From Isoetes taiwanensis (Eukaryota > Streptophyta > Lycopodiopsida > Isoetales > Isoetaceae), in assembly GCA_021234155.1 (NCBI GenBank), contig JAJEKV010000428.1, positions 143,806 through 207,805 on the forward strand: a DNA stretch of 64,000 nucleotides. Direction: 5' to 3'. The position numbers and the translations under genes are program-made. Below the pieces are notes generated by a model, which was not told the DNA's origin, made no database searches, and saw nothing but the letters and a program-made list of their open reading frames with translations. Each line of letters begins with the position of its first letter. The first letter of the stretch is position 1. Positions 12,171-24,542 of this stretch are shown here, in pieces.

Positions 12171-12670
12171 ATCCGTCAAAATCTGAGGCCTCATTCTGCC
12201 AAAATTGTTTACATGCCCCATATCTATGTAAACTGCAAAAGGTTATTCCAATCTTCAAGAATCAATCTTCCAGGCTTTGAAATCAAGCAAAACGAGGTGA
12301 TTTAAGCTACATATCTGAGAACCCAATTCCAAATCAAAGCCGAAATTGGCGAAGACGCCATCAATCTAAACTGAAAATGCGTCCTACAAATTTGCAGCAG
12401 GTGTTGTACCAGCAGCATGCTCAGAGCAAGATGAACTTTCGTGTGTGCATTCGTTATTGGTGGCTTTACTGGTGACTGCCAACAAAATAATACAGCAGCA
12501 GAAAGAAATCGTGGGCAGAAAGCTTGGCTATGGCGTCCATTTTTAATCAGAAAAATGCTCTAGAGTTTCTCCAAATCGGCCCAAAAGCACCATTTTTGGA
12601 TTCAAACTGATCTAATAACTACTGTAACTTCATTTCATTTGTTTTTCACAGAAAAATGCGGTTAAATTAC

Positions 12671-13187
12671 CTGGATATAGAACCCATGTCAAGTGTTCAG
12701 GTTCCTTGGTGAGATCCAAGCACAATGCAGAAGCAAAATGGAAGACCCATAAGAACCCTGAATTGGGTACCACGAAGCCTGCAAAATCGGCCTTGCCTCT
12801 GTAACAGAGGCTGCCAATACAAAAAGAGAATTGCCTCCAGCTTCCTGTGGGATGATGCCGCCTCCCTGCCCCCGCATACTCAGACCCAAGTTGGATAACG
12901 CCCCATTTTCCAAATCCAAGCTACTATCAATGAACCCAAAACACATGCATAAGGAATCGCTGCCCAAATTGCAGCATGGTATGGTATGGCGGAGCTGCGA
13001 CGCCGGAACCGAAGAGCATAGGTGGAATTCCACAGATAGAACCGAACAGCAAAGACAATCCGTTGCCTCCTTCCGGCTCGATCTTCCCGGCATTAGTTCG
13101 ACCTGGTGGAATGCCATCGCCATAGGAACTCAAAGAAATTGTTAGCAAAAAAAAAGAAAACTTGAAATCCCTCCATCTCGACATCAT
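12671..13187 (-). other. Possible 5' exon and leader of the minus-strand (USB1-like) transcript
   Basis: This block is clearly GC-richer than its surroundings and ends at a fair donor (TATATCCAG then GTAATT, minus strand). Three overlapping minus-strand frames stay open for long stretches. One starts at ATG 13187 and reads SYGDGIPPGRTNAGK before a stop at 12927; USB1 proteins often carry an SYGD-like N-terminus, so this is suggestive. A second starts at 13123 (MAMAFHQVEL) and stops at 12689. A third is open at the donor and ends EPEHLTWVLYP. I cannot decide which frame is used, and none shows an unambiguous domain. The block may equally be leader sequence. Confidence 0.35.
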
Positions 13188-13192
13188 TACCT

Positions 13193-13212
13193 CACGTGAA
13201 AATATATATAAG
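13193..13212 (-). promoter_or_regulatory. G-box and TATA-like element
   Basis: A palindromic CACGTG (plant G-box core) lies at 13193-13198 and a TATATATATT stretch immediately upstream on the minus strand at about 13200-13210. A start site 25-30 bases downstream of that TATA would fall inside the first ATG of the 13187 frame, which favours the later ATG at 13123. Because the TATA lies beside a dispersed repeat, it could be coincidental. Confidence 0.35.
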
Positions 13213-13264
13213 GAGATATATATCCGCCGGAACCGAGAACAGAGAAAAGTGGAAAATATCCTTT

Positions 13265-13728
13265 GGATGATTTTTAATTAATGTGCATTGCCACCTCATG
13301 AAGGTGAACATTAAATTTCTCTGCCCATTAAATTTCCTTGACTTTTAAATCAAGGGAAGAGATTAGAAGCCCCAATTCTAATGATCTGGATTAAAAGCCC
13401 CAATTCTATCACCTTCCCTGCAACTTCCTATCCAAAATTGACGGCCAAGATTTGACCTTCCCTTTTAATCCAACGGCCCATATGAAAAGCCCCAAATAAT
13501 TTTAATCGACGGTCTAGATAAAATGGCCCAATTTCAAGGGCCCAGATTAAAAGCCCCAAATAAAGGGGGCTACTTGGGGAGTTACGAGGTGTCACCGTCT
13601 CGACCGTCCATCTCATAGATGGACGGCCGAGATCAATCTCTACCAACATGTTGGTAGAGCTCATATAATTGTATATATATGAGTGATATATATATATATA
13701 TACAAGTCTTTGTACTATGAATGGGTTA
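13265..13728 (+). repeat. Dispersed non-coding repeat family, copy 2
   Basis: It contains GCCACCTCATGAAGGTG, two AAAAGCCCCAATT/AAATAA blocks, the paired palindromes at 13604-13659, and the terminal TATATATACAAGT plus TTTGTACTATGA at about 13700-13726. The block order matches copies at 21.87-22.11 kb and, reversed, at 31.3-31.7 and 33.1-33.4 kb. No coding frame is seen. Confidence 0.8.
13604..13659. repeat. Consecutive palindromes inside copy 2
   Basis: Palindrome A at 13604-13626 pairs CCGTCCATCT with AGATGGACGG around a three-base centre. A spacer GAGATCAATCTC pairs with itself except for its central two bases. Palindrome B at 13638-13659 (CTCTACCAACA / TGTTGGTAGAG) is a perfect 22-bp palindrome. 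The same trio is present at 21885-21937 and, inverted, at 33105-33159. Confidence 0.9.
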
Positions 13729-16700
13729 CTGAGCTATGGTTTATGAAGACATGGAAATAAAATCTAGGCTTAAACGGATTGGAATACGCTGAAAGAGTCG
13801 AATTTAGTGGAATACAAAATCTTAAAGGATCTAGAAGAATCTTCATAGAACATTAGAGAGTTTAAGGAAATATTAAGATCCCCTTATAATTCTCATTCTT
13901 TCAAATTCCATAAAGATTCCAACATTATCTAGAAACATTTGCATTTGTCACTGTTTTCTTATTCTACATAACCTTGGATTTGTTTTTGAGGCACAGGCAT
14001 TTCGACACATGTTATATTGCAAAATAACATTCTCACCGACAAAAGTTTACCTTTTGGGAAGTGGCAATTTCTATACAAAAGATTGTGCACGCATTGGGTG
14101 GGTTGTTCTTTTTTTAACAACAAAAACGTGTTTTCGTTGCATAACAGTTGGCAAGCATTGCCGATCATTCTTTGATCACCTTGTACATCTTGGATTTCCT
14201 ATTTGTATTTTCATGCACACGATATGTACATACGCAAGGGAATGCTCAAGTATGTGGGGGTGTGAGGTGTATATTTGTGAACCCCAGATCTGGCATATTT
14301 GTAGGAATATGCTGAAATCCAATGTCAACATTCGATATTTAAGACATTAAAATGCCATAGCGCTTTCATGTAAAATGTTAGGGTGGTTAAATGTGAAACA
14401 TGTAATTCTTAAGGTTATAGAAAACATATGCTATTTTCAAATATGTGTTACAATTATCTCCACCGTTGAGAAGGAAAAGGGATGTGTCTCAGTAAGCTAC
14501 TTGGCGAATTGCACCCTACAATGATTTAAAAATCTACATCCATGTGTTAAGAGTCAAATGTACGTACGTTGGGAAATATAGATTTGCTAAGTTTCTATAA
14601 GATTTCTAAGTATACTAACATTCAATTAAGACTGCCCAATATTCTGAAAAGATTCTATAAGATTCTTCGTGGTTTTCCATGAATCTATCAACATTCCCCA
14701 AGATATTGCAAGTATTCCTCAAGATCATACAAAGATTCATTGCAAGCCACACCCAATGTGAATGATATACCAAGATTTCCTTAAGATCCCCACAATGCTA
14801 GAATATGTTCTCCACTTTTTAAGATCCTGGCAATGCTTCGAGTTTAAGATTCCTTGAAGGCACATGATGTATATGGTGTCTATTCCATAAACTCCAGATT
14901 TCTATGAAGATTTCCTAGCTTCCTTAAGACTCTACAAAGACTCGCTATTACACTCGACTCACAGAAGACGCTTATAAATCTGGGGCATGCCCAAAATCTT
15001 GGCCGGGGGGGCTACCCGGGCAAAAGTTCTAACCACCACCGACTCAATGACACATTGACCGGAAACATCAAAAGTGAAAAATTATGGTTCTTGGCATAAT
15101 TTGAGCCGGATTTCTTGTTTGTGGTTCTTTTTAAAGCGGCAAATAAACACCGATTTGGAGCACTATTTGAACTAATTGGCGTGAAGGGATATGAAGCATT
15201 TTAGAGTCTAATCAAAGGTTATTTGAAGTGTTTTAAGCAAAGCTAGAACTATGCCAATTTAATAGATTTGGAGTGTCGGCGACCTAATCTAGAGATAATT
15301 AACAGTTTCTTTTCTTTGCAATCCAACAATTTCTAATGTGACAAGCACTGGGCGCTAATGTGATGTTAAAATCTTGGGTCTCCACAACCTTTTATCAATG
15401 ATTATGCGTTCCTACTCGAATGTACTCGCAAGGCACCTTGTTTGCATAGTGTGCACTTCCTTTTTTTAAGCTTTACCACGTTCTTTAAATTAGATTGTTG
15501 TCTTTGGTGAAATTAAGCAAGGCCAATGATATTGGATGTGACAAAAATTTTTAAAGAGTACAATGTTGTATTTGGATGCTAGTGCATTAAAACAAAAGAC
15601 GCTAAATGTTGCTGCATTTTGGAGTCTTAGATAGTGTCTTGGATAACCAATTGTTGTGAGTTGTCAGACTAATATTTGATGCATGGGTTTTCTTGAATAT
15701 ATTAAGTTGAAGGAAATCATTGCTTTGTGTTCACAGATATAAATCATTGGTATCAACTTGTTTTGTGGATTTGTTTGTTCGATTAGTCAAAGACAACATG
15801 AGCTTGGTGCAAAGGCAAAGTACATATGCTATACATTATAATTCCCAAAGTCAGCTATGTGTAAGTCATCATCGGCTATGCCATGGTCTTCATCATTGCT
15901 ACTTGCCTAGAAATGCCGCGTCATTTGCAATATCTATCGATGCATCCCACCGTTGTATAAGTATACACTTTTGAAAAGCACAAATCCGAATCGGTATTTT
16001 CAACCACATTAGTTCTTGAAATTTGGTTGGGTTGCTATGCAAACAACTAGTCATGCATTCCTTTAAGGCGAGATCAAAAGCGATAAATTAGATCTGAGAA
16101 AGAAAAAGATAGAAATGCTTCTACATGGCAACACAATACGTTTCTTTGACTTGCTGCATTGCCAATGAGATTACTTGGTAATACAAACATATGTTGAATG
16201 CTCAAGATTTTTATCTATCTTACATAGAAGAAAGCATGAAGGTCAAGCATTGGCAAGAGCGTTTGAAACGACGACCCGGTGCTACCCATATTGCGAGGAT
16301 TGAATGGGCACAAAGACCAACAGACAATATAAGAACAGTGCACCAAAGACCAACACACAACATAAGAACACTCTATAAAATATTAATTTTGAAGCTCCAA
16401 ATCGTAGCCTATTACCCAATTGAAATGATGATACTTCGGAAAATGTTTACTACGAAGGCATTCAAGGTAACAATATGGGCACGACACTAGTTCTATTTGG
16501 CGAGATCCCAACAATATACTCTTGTCCCCTATATCGCCTTCCCAATGTGCAAAGAAGAAAGAAATTGGACTTCAATGGAACATTGTAAGCATTTGAGGGT
16601 GCTCGGTGTATTTGGGATAAATACTAAGGACTTTAATTGTGAATACTTGGTATTTGAATACCAACTATGTGCACATAGGCACTAGATATAGGCGATTAAA

Positions 16701-17769
16701 CTAATAATATATTTTTAGGCTGCCCTAACATACCAAAGGGCTTACCTCAAATATGGAATCGAAATAAGGAACAAACATTCATACCTTTGATTTTGCTATG
16801 ATCCAAATTCTTAGGCGCACGTCTTGGTATAAAGTGCTTCATGTGTGTAACCTTTCCAAAGGGATGAATACGAGCAATTGACCACTGCAGCTGCGATCTT
16901 TGATTGGCGTGCCTACAAATTGATATCTCAAATTGGGAATATATATAAACAGAGCAACAAACTTTCTTTCATATTATTGTTGTTTTCTGCATGCATGCAG
17001 GCAGTAACCCATGCGTCAAAAGCCTTTATCTTGCTTTCATAATAGAGCTGGTAGTATCAAATCTATAAGTCATGGAGCTCGTCTTTGCATCTCTGGCGGT
17101 AGCCGAATGTGGAATTAACCATCTCAGCCCCTTTATTAATTTCATGGTATTCAATTGGCAAAGTGGTCGCGGCCCGATCTGTTAAAGCAAACACTTGAAG
17201 TTGCCTAGTATCAAAGCGAGATTAGCTCCTCAAAATTCTAGATCTTTGATGAATGGGAATAATCAAGAATGCATTATACCAGGTGTCTTTAAGGGTCCGA
17301 CATTATGAATCCCGCGGTTCGATTTGCTAAAGCCCGCCTTTGCTGCGCAAAAAGAAAGCAAGACTTTGAGGCGATCGTGGCAAGAAAGCGGCATTTGTAA
17401 AGGAGGAAAGTACCCGCGAGAAATAGGCGGTGTGCGATCACGAAAAAAGAAATCAAATGTTTTAAATAAAAAAAAAGAGGGACGAATAGCCTAATTACAG
17501 AGAGAAAGTTTACGAGAAAGTACGAGGCGTAAAAGCAAAAGCATTGTATTGTTGTTTATGATAATAAAACAACACAGAGACCACTAAGAAACAATGACCT
17601 CTAATGCATCTAGTGGAGCATTGCTATCTCAGCCAATAAAGCAATAGGTATCACTTGTCAATATAAGATTCTAAAGAGCATAAACAACATCGTTGGATAA
17701 CATGCGAGGATCGCGCACTTGGATGATGCAAGACATTCACATCAAGCCCGAGCAAAACACGTAAAAATA
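13729..17769. other. Intergenic, no supported gene
   Basis: The left part (13.8-13.95 and 14.6-14.95 kb) contains scattered degraded AGATTC/GAATCT words like those in the arrays. The open frames at 14009-14350, 15720-15974 and 16191-16490 (plus strand) show no recognisable motif or codon pattern. Nothing else was identified. Confidence 0.4.
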
Positions 17770-18010
17770 ATAGCACTTGTGGATCTCTTGTGGTGCAACT
17801 TGGCGAATCTTTAAAGAAGAGGCCAATGTGGCATAAGATTCTATTCCATGAAATAAACAATGTACCTTTGCTTCGATTTATTGCCTCCGTGGTGCATCTC
17901 CTCAAAACATTCAATAGCTCAAGACCAATTATTTGCGTATGCCACAATAATGAGATTACGTGTTTGCATTTGTTGGCAGAGCAAAGCTTTAAACAATCCC
18001 ATCTAAGATC
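17770..18010 (-). pseudogene. PPR protein fragment A
   Basis: On the minus strand one frame reads FKALLCQQMQTRNLIIVAYA, then a stop, then AIECFEEMHHGG. A second frame reads ATLASSLKIRQVAPQEIHKC. Together these match the plant PLS-type pentatricopeptide pattern: a motif ending in 'R N V/L I x W', the next motif with 'E A I x C F E x M', then an 'A C A x L A S L x x G R Q V H x x I H K' segment. PPR proteins bind organellar RNA in editing, splicing or cleavage. Here the frame changes and carries a stop, so it is a decayed copy or a retained fragment. The plus-strand open frame over this region is a shadow. Confidence 0.65.
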
Positions 18011-18479
18011 CAATATTTGCTCAAGCAAAGATATTTTACGCCAATGGATTGCCCGCTACAAAAACCAAATAATCTTTAGTTCTATGGATCTTGACATCCC
18101 ACAACGAATGTTCCAATCTTCATTTGATTTAGAAAATAGCATATAGCAAATTATTATTTAGTGTCGGGACAAAGCGTAAAGAAATCGACTCGCACTCCAT
18201 GCCATTAGAGCCCCATGAAGAGCCTGGCGATGGGGTGCTTTTTGAAGTAAACGGGCAATAAACCACAGTTTCGGACTATATCCGCGGGATGTGCACATAT
18301 TCACTTGGCTGCGTGCGTTGGGGAAAGCAGATGCTTATTTGTCTCTTTCGGTTCAAAGTATAACTACTTTGAGTTTGCGAGAGAAGATTTAGCGAGGTAT
18401 GCATTCCAAATCTCTCCAACAACTAGTCTCATAACTCGCCAATAGATGCAACATAGAGGAATGCAAAAAGGTTACATTG

Positions 18480-18690
18480 CAGCCAGAGAACAGCCAAACA
18501 ATTAGGCAATTGGCTACACAATGTATATTGTCGAATATAACAACTCACTCTTCAAGAATGCTGCTCCGTGACACATACTTTATGCGGTCATATGGTTTGC
18601 AAATGAGACATGAATTTTTCTTGGTGACATTTATGGGAAATGTGGCAAAGCACGGGATGCTAAGCGCATCGTAAAGGCTTCCCAATAAAG
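18480..18690 (+). pseudogene. PPR protein fragment B
   Basis: The plus-strand frame at 18626-18688 reads DIYGKCGKARDAKRIVKAS and then a stop. This is the common PPR phrase 'D M Y G K C G x A R D A x R I F'. The upstream 140 bases carry weaker similarity in another frame. It is a short, frameshifted piece opposite in strand to fragment A. Confidence 0.6.
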
Positions 18691-20804
18691 TTTATATAGG
18701 TATGCATAGGATAGATCCTAAAAAAAATCTAAATTATGTCCATGGACTAAGGCAACAACCGTAAGATGGATGAAGCACAAAGCAAAGAGAGGACTCGAAG
18801 CGAGCCTTAAATTGCGCAATAATAGCTTTTGTTATGAGATCCCTCAATACTACATGTAATTTAAATGCATACATGAGTAATTTTGTGCACTTAATGTTGT
18901 AACACGAGAAAAAAAGCTTATTGTTCTGCATTTCCGGTCTTTATAAATCTGTCATCAAGTTTAAGAATACCAACTACAACGTACAACAAAACCTAATCAT
19001 AGCATGGCATGATAATCCTAAATAACATACTTGAGGTCATTTGTTAATCCAGCCGTTCTACATAGCCGACAACCGCAAATTACAAAAAGAGATTTATTTC
19101 ATGACATAATACATAATGCACAAGACTACAACAACTTAAATAGCACTTTTGCATTTATTACCTCGTTTGGTTAAAGAACCCCATTTGGAGGACACATTAA
19201 GCATCTCTTAGGCGTCGTTGTTTGAAACGAAAAGTTGAACAATTTATCGAGGACTTTCTTGCGGTATGCACAAAAACTAAAAATGTGAAATACAATCCAG
19301 CCCTACGGCCAAGTGGTTAGGCACGAGGGAATCACTTAATTTCAATGCCACTAGGGACCATTAACATCTTTTAGCTTCATCAAGACTTGCAAACCTCCTT
19401 GCGGGTTCATTTGATGAATACAAAGCTCATCAAAGACCGCAAAACATCAAACATTGTTACAACCATTTCTTATTTTTCCCGTAAAATATTATTGACATAG
19501 GTGTTACCATGTTGGCACCAAAAGTATTATCCGGGCCGTATAACTTTTGCAACATGAAAAAAAAATGGAGTCTTGAGGAGAAACACGTCACCCGGATGAA
19601 CCCGGGCTTGCAAATGGCAATGGATTTTTGATTCATCACGTTTTTCTAAAGCAACCTCCACAAAGTGGAGAGCAAATTGAGAAATTATTCAGCGAATTGC
19701 CATCAAGGAGACTAGCATGGGATTTATTGCTGAACCATTATGCCCACACACGCTTTATATAAAAGGGGTCTAAACCTCAACAGACGATATTGAAATACCA
19801 GGATGCCAAATCTTTGCGAGAGAGACGTAATAAGGGCGGTATAATTCAAAGGGGGGCTCGCTTCACATTTTAGCTATCCAAACCAGAAAAAGAAAACACA
19901 TAGATAGACATGGATAACTTATCACAGATTAAGTTATGAAGCATATCTAAAGAAGAGAACAGAAAGCACTGAATAAATCAGCCCTAATGACATTTCCAAA
20001 GTTACAAGCGGGGAATAGCAACATTTGACCTCACGGGCAATTCCAGCCTCCACGAGCAATTGATCGGGTCTTAAATCCAGAATAAGTAACACATCACCTG
20101 TGGAACAGAAAGATTTTTCAGGCTTCTAGCTCAAGTAAAGATATTTCATATTATGCAATTAAAGCCTACTTGAGACATCTTCTAACACAGTTTGGAATCC
20201 AGATTTCTAGCTCAAGTGGCCCTATCTATGTGGAAAGTATAGAAGTATGAACTAATAGAAGTACAAAGCATAAACTTGCAAAACGCTTCATCCTAAAATG
20301 TAAAGTAATGGAATTCTTCCAGATGCAATCGGCATAAACATAAATTGTGGCCATCCTATGAAGCGGGGATGAGTGCAAAAGCCAAGAGAGCATGGATTCA
20401 TGGCTGTAAATGGGACCTTCAATGGTATGCCATACGCAATGTTTCATAAAAACATGCAAAATGTGTTAAAATTTTGCAAACATATGTAAAACAACTTACC
20501 ACTAGAATAGTAGTATCACGCCAACTAGAATGATGAAATGTCCTTTGAAAAAAGAGTAATCATTCTGGAAGAAAATTTTGTGGAGGGCACACCTTAGCGA
20601 TAAAATCGTCTTCCATAATCAGTTTCTTATTGCCATACTTTCATGGCGGCAAATCCTCTGCATATTAAGTCAGAACACGAAGTCTTGGATTGCACAAAAG
20701 CGAGATATTGAAAATGCATCAAGCTGGGTTTCAAATGTTTTGCGTTGTTTGTGTAGCAAAAATAGAGCCAAATGCAAGCTGGCAAGTTTAGATACTACTT
20801 GAAA
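18691..20804. other. Intergenic, no supported gene
   Basis: No recognisable coding sequence. A tRNA-like promoter pair lies at 19301-19352. The phrase TTCTAGCTCAAGT occurs twice near 20.1-20.2 kb. Confidence 0.4.
19301..19352 (+). repeat. tRNA-related SINE-like remnant
   Basis: CGGCCAAGTGGTTAGGC (about 19306-19322) resembles an RNA polymerase III A box as in class II tRNAs. ATTTCAATGCC about 20 bases later resembles a weakened B box. No tRNA cloverleaf could be drawn, so this is a SINE-like or tRNA-derived relic. Confidence 0.35.
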
Positions 20805-21100
20805 TATCCATAAGACAAATGAAGGTAATCTTATCGGGTTGTAACGATTCTTCTTGCATCACGGTCAAAAAGTTGGAGGGACTTGATAAGTTGTCCGTGG
20901 CGACCATAAGCCGCAATCATAGCGTTAAAAGATACCACATTCTTATTTGGGGCACTTGCTCAAAAACTTGATTGGCCTCCTCCAAGCTTGCATGTGCATC
21001 ACGCTAACAATTAAAGCATTCCATGCAACAACTTCCTTCTGGGCATCTGTTCAAATATTCTTGTTGCAACATCTAAATTACCACATTTTTAAATGATACG
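20805..21100 (-). pseudogene. PPR protein fragment C
   Basis: The minus strand gives NVVSFNAMIAAYGRHGQLIK then SLQLF at about 20870-20950, PDKITFICLM at about 20810-20839 in a shifted frame, and LDVATRIFEQMPRRK at about 21045-21090. In intact PPR proteins these phrases follow as 'G x x D x A x x I F E Q M P x R', 'N V V S W N A M I A A Y G x H G' and 'P D x I T F I x x L'. The order is right but at least two frame changes are needed, so this is a pseudogene. It may once have formed one locus with fragment A on the same strand. Confidence 0.7.
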
Positions 21101-21869
21101 CAATTCACCTTCGGATAATAAATCAGCAAATTCATTTAGAAGCCTTTGGACTGCTTTCGGTTCAAAGCCATAGCCGGGCAACATACGTTTTTAAAAGCTC
21201 ATGCTTACGATACCACTGCATAGAAATTTCACAATGCTTTATTTCTCCCGCACAAAGCTGAAGCATCCTACGATTGAGAAGAAGCGGGGCGTACAAAATT
21301 AAAGGAGTCCCATTTTGATGTTTTCTTGGAAGCTATCATATCACCATCACTTTCGGTCATCCAATTCCAAGTTAACCCCGTTCGGAGGAACGACCCATGA
21401 AAGCAAATGGCGCCTTGTGAAATGGGAAACCACACGATTAGCCCTCAAAACCCACGACACAAGCAAGCCAAATGCAAAACAAGCCAAATGCAAAGCGGAA
21501 CAACACGAACACGAAAAAAGACCTTAAAAGGCCGATTAAACCTGCTGGCGGCAATGGGAGCGAGAGTTTCCTTCTCTTAATCGGCTAGGGCTTGCTTGGG
21601 CAGGCGTCTCGGCCGGTGTGGTAACCCTAGAAAAGAACATGATATAAACAATTTGAAAAAAACCACATCAATTGGCACGGATATTCACAATGGGCGGGTG
21701 GTTTTTGACAAAACACAAGATCCCAATCTTAACTTGGCGAGGAGGATCGGATCGACGGGGATTTGTAACCGTGCGAGAAAAAGATCTACCTCCTCGCGTC
21801 ACCATTCTTTGCTCCAATCGAACCCCAAGGAAAACCACGGGAGCCATCAAACGTGGAGAAATCAATTGG
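21101..21869. other. Intergenic
   Basis: The proximal 150 bases may be an unreadable continuation of PPR fragment C. At 21455-21495 AAGCAAGCCAAATGCAAAAC is followed by a near repeat. No further feature is supported. Confidence 0.35.
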
Positions 21870-22112
21870 GCTTTTTGTTGTGGGCCGTCCATCGAGAGAT
21901 GGACGGTAGAGATCAATCTGTACCAATGTTTTGGTACACCAACAAGAGGGGTGCTTGGGGAGTTACTGAGGTGGCACCATCCGGACAAATCCATCTCAAA
22001 AGATGGGCCGTGAGATCAATCTCTACCAAGATTTTGTGGCATAATCTCTACACCATTTGAGACTCTACATCATTTGTGGCACCCAATATAATTGTATATA
22101 TATAGTGATATA
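21870..22112 (+). repeat. Dispersed repeat family, copy 3 left half
   Basis: Palindrome A is at 21885-21906 (CCGTCCATC / GATGGACGG) and palindrome B at 21920-21937 (GTACCAA / TTGGTAC). A decayed second set follows at about 21990-22030 (CCATCT, AGATGG, GAGATCAATCTCTACC). It ends in AATTGTATATATATAG and runs into the TA tract. Confidence 0.8.
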
Positions 22113-22830
<718 letters not shown>

Positions 22831-23907
22831 AGGAAAAAAAAAAAATTTCTCTTCCTTTGTCGGTAGAAGATGGAAGCTTTTGATATGGCCGTGCTTTGGT
22901 TGCCTTCATGCTTGCTTGGTTGCACCATTCTCCTTCAGCTAGCTTCTTGAATGAGAGCTATTGGCGACTCCATTCTGAGGTCTCGGGATATGGTTATGCA
23001 ATGCTATGGATTAACGGCTACAACTCTGCATACGGATCATGCTTTCTTTCGGCCATGGAGCTTTAAAGCCATGGAGCTTTGGAATGGTTCGTTTCTTTGC
23101 ATTTCTTAGCCTCTTGCTTAATTTCTTGATTTGCAATCTTTTTGCTGCCATAACCCATTTTGCTATTTGCATTTTCTCAGGAGATACCAGCGGTTTGGCG
23201 TTTGTTTTTCCAAATCCAAGTGCGGATTGTAATAAAAGCATGCCATTCTTTTCATGTGTATTTTGTTACTTGAGAATGAATTGCGATTTGTATGAGGGTC
23301 GAGTATAAGGTTGGCCTAGGTATATCATGTCCCTGACATATCTGTTTGATTTTTCTCTAAACTATGTTCGATGGGGTTGAGTTGTTTCTGATTTCGATCT
23401 CGGGTTCTATGCTTCTAATTTACCTTTGGATCGGGAAGAATAAAAAAAGAAATGATGGGTCCTATAATACAATAGTGGGTGATTACATTTGCACCATACT
23501 TATATCTTGTATGAACTTGGACGACATGCGACTCGTTATCTTTGCGGTCGGGATTGGGTGAAAAGTGATTCTTTAAAGACCATAGAAAATCTGGTGGTAT
23601 GTTCTCATCGCTTTCGGCTCTTTGCTTTAGTGCTCCATTTTTTGTTAAATTAGCGTATTTTTAAGATAAGTTTAATAGAGCAACTTTAACTTAGGCATCT
23701 TGATGTTTGCAACATAAGCGACATGAGAAGTCAACCCGAAATGTCTCGAAGGCTTTCCAACGCATAAATCATCCACAATGTGATGGTGTCTCATTATATT
23801 ATTTGTAACAAAATTAAAATGCGATTCCTCGATTTCTACCATGAACTGATTGGCCATTCGCGGTTTTAGATAGTCACCAAGTTGTTTCTTTAATCATCTT
23901 GGTAAAT
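22831..23907. other. Intergenic, no supported gene
   Basis: Open frames at 23039-23308 and 23364-23561 have no recognisable motif. The duplicated phrase GCCATGGAGCTTT occurs at about 23053 and 23070. Confidence 0.35.
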
Positions 23908-24117
23908 ATGGCGGATACCAATAATAATGCTAGTAGCGAAGTTGTTCCTAGCCACGATGATGATGAAATATCATGCTCCAGGTAGGGGAAGAGACACATG
24001 CTTTAAATTTGAAGAACCTTTGTGACAAGCTTAAATCCATGGAGTTTGTGAAGGCCTTGAAGTTTATGCGTCTTGACATCGGTTTTGAAGCCCCATCTCA
24101 CCTTTGGGTTACATCTG
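23908..24117 (+). CDS. Possible first exon(s) of an unidentified gene
   Basis: An ATG in a good plant context (AAATATGGCG) at 23908 opens MADTNNNASSEVVPSHDDDE and reaches CCAG/GTAGGG, a fair donor, at 23981-23982; without splicing it stops at 23983. Just downstream another frame reads NLKNLCDKLKSMEFVKALKF and MRLDIGFEAPSHLWVTS before TCTG/GTGAGA. The acidic, serine- and asparagine-rich start is typical of many plant N-termini but names no family. I do not recognise either piece, and they may not belong together. Confidence 0.3.
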
Positions 24118-24542
24118 GTGAGAACTTGTGAGAAATCTGGAATTTGTTTTACAGCTCAGGTTATTTCTGGACAGGTTATTTAAATTTCTGTTATTTTTGG
24201 ATAAAGGTGAGAAAACTCCTCGCACGGTTTGTGGATTGAAGTTTGTTAAATCTTGCAGGGTTGTGTGCTGCGGCAATAACACGGCAGCCAAGTCCGGTTT
24301 GAGCTGAAGGTGAAGATTTGGCTAAGCTGGCTATTGCTGGGAGATTTGCCTCTTCCCTCATTGATCAGAGCTGTTGCTTACAGACTTCATTTGGTGAGGA
24401 CGAGTTGCAATGCCGTTCGGTATTTTTTTACTTCAAAAATATAGGGCACATACTATTGGCAACAGCTCATGGTTTGTTAACCGGCCTTTCGCTTTTAGAG
24501 TCCATGGCCTGCATGTTTTTTTTATATACCTGGTTTTTTTAG

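Larger units (their letters stand above)
8061..12670 (-). other. Probable intronic region of the USB1-like gene
   Basis: No long frames occur here on either strand. If the 3' exon at 7.8-8.06 kb and the GC-richer block at 12.67-13.19 kb belong to one transcript, this is mostly intron with short missed exons. A 25-base piece near 11.2 kb on the minus strand reads CHFSLS between AG and GT. It could be the first H-x-S motif, but it is too short to claim. Several local duplications lie inside. Confidence 0.3.

Noticed and set aside
17790-18146. 118-codon plus-strand frame
   Set aside because: It is opposite the PPR-like sequence on the minus strand, which explains the region better.
19301-19352. 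Functional tRNA gene
   Set aside because: Only box-like words; acceptor, anticodon and T arms cannot be paired.
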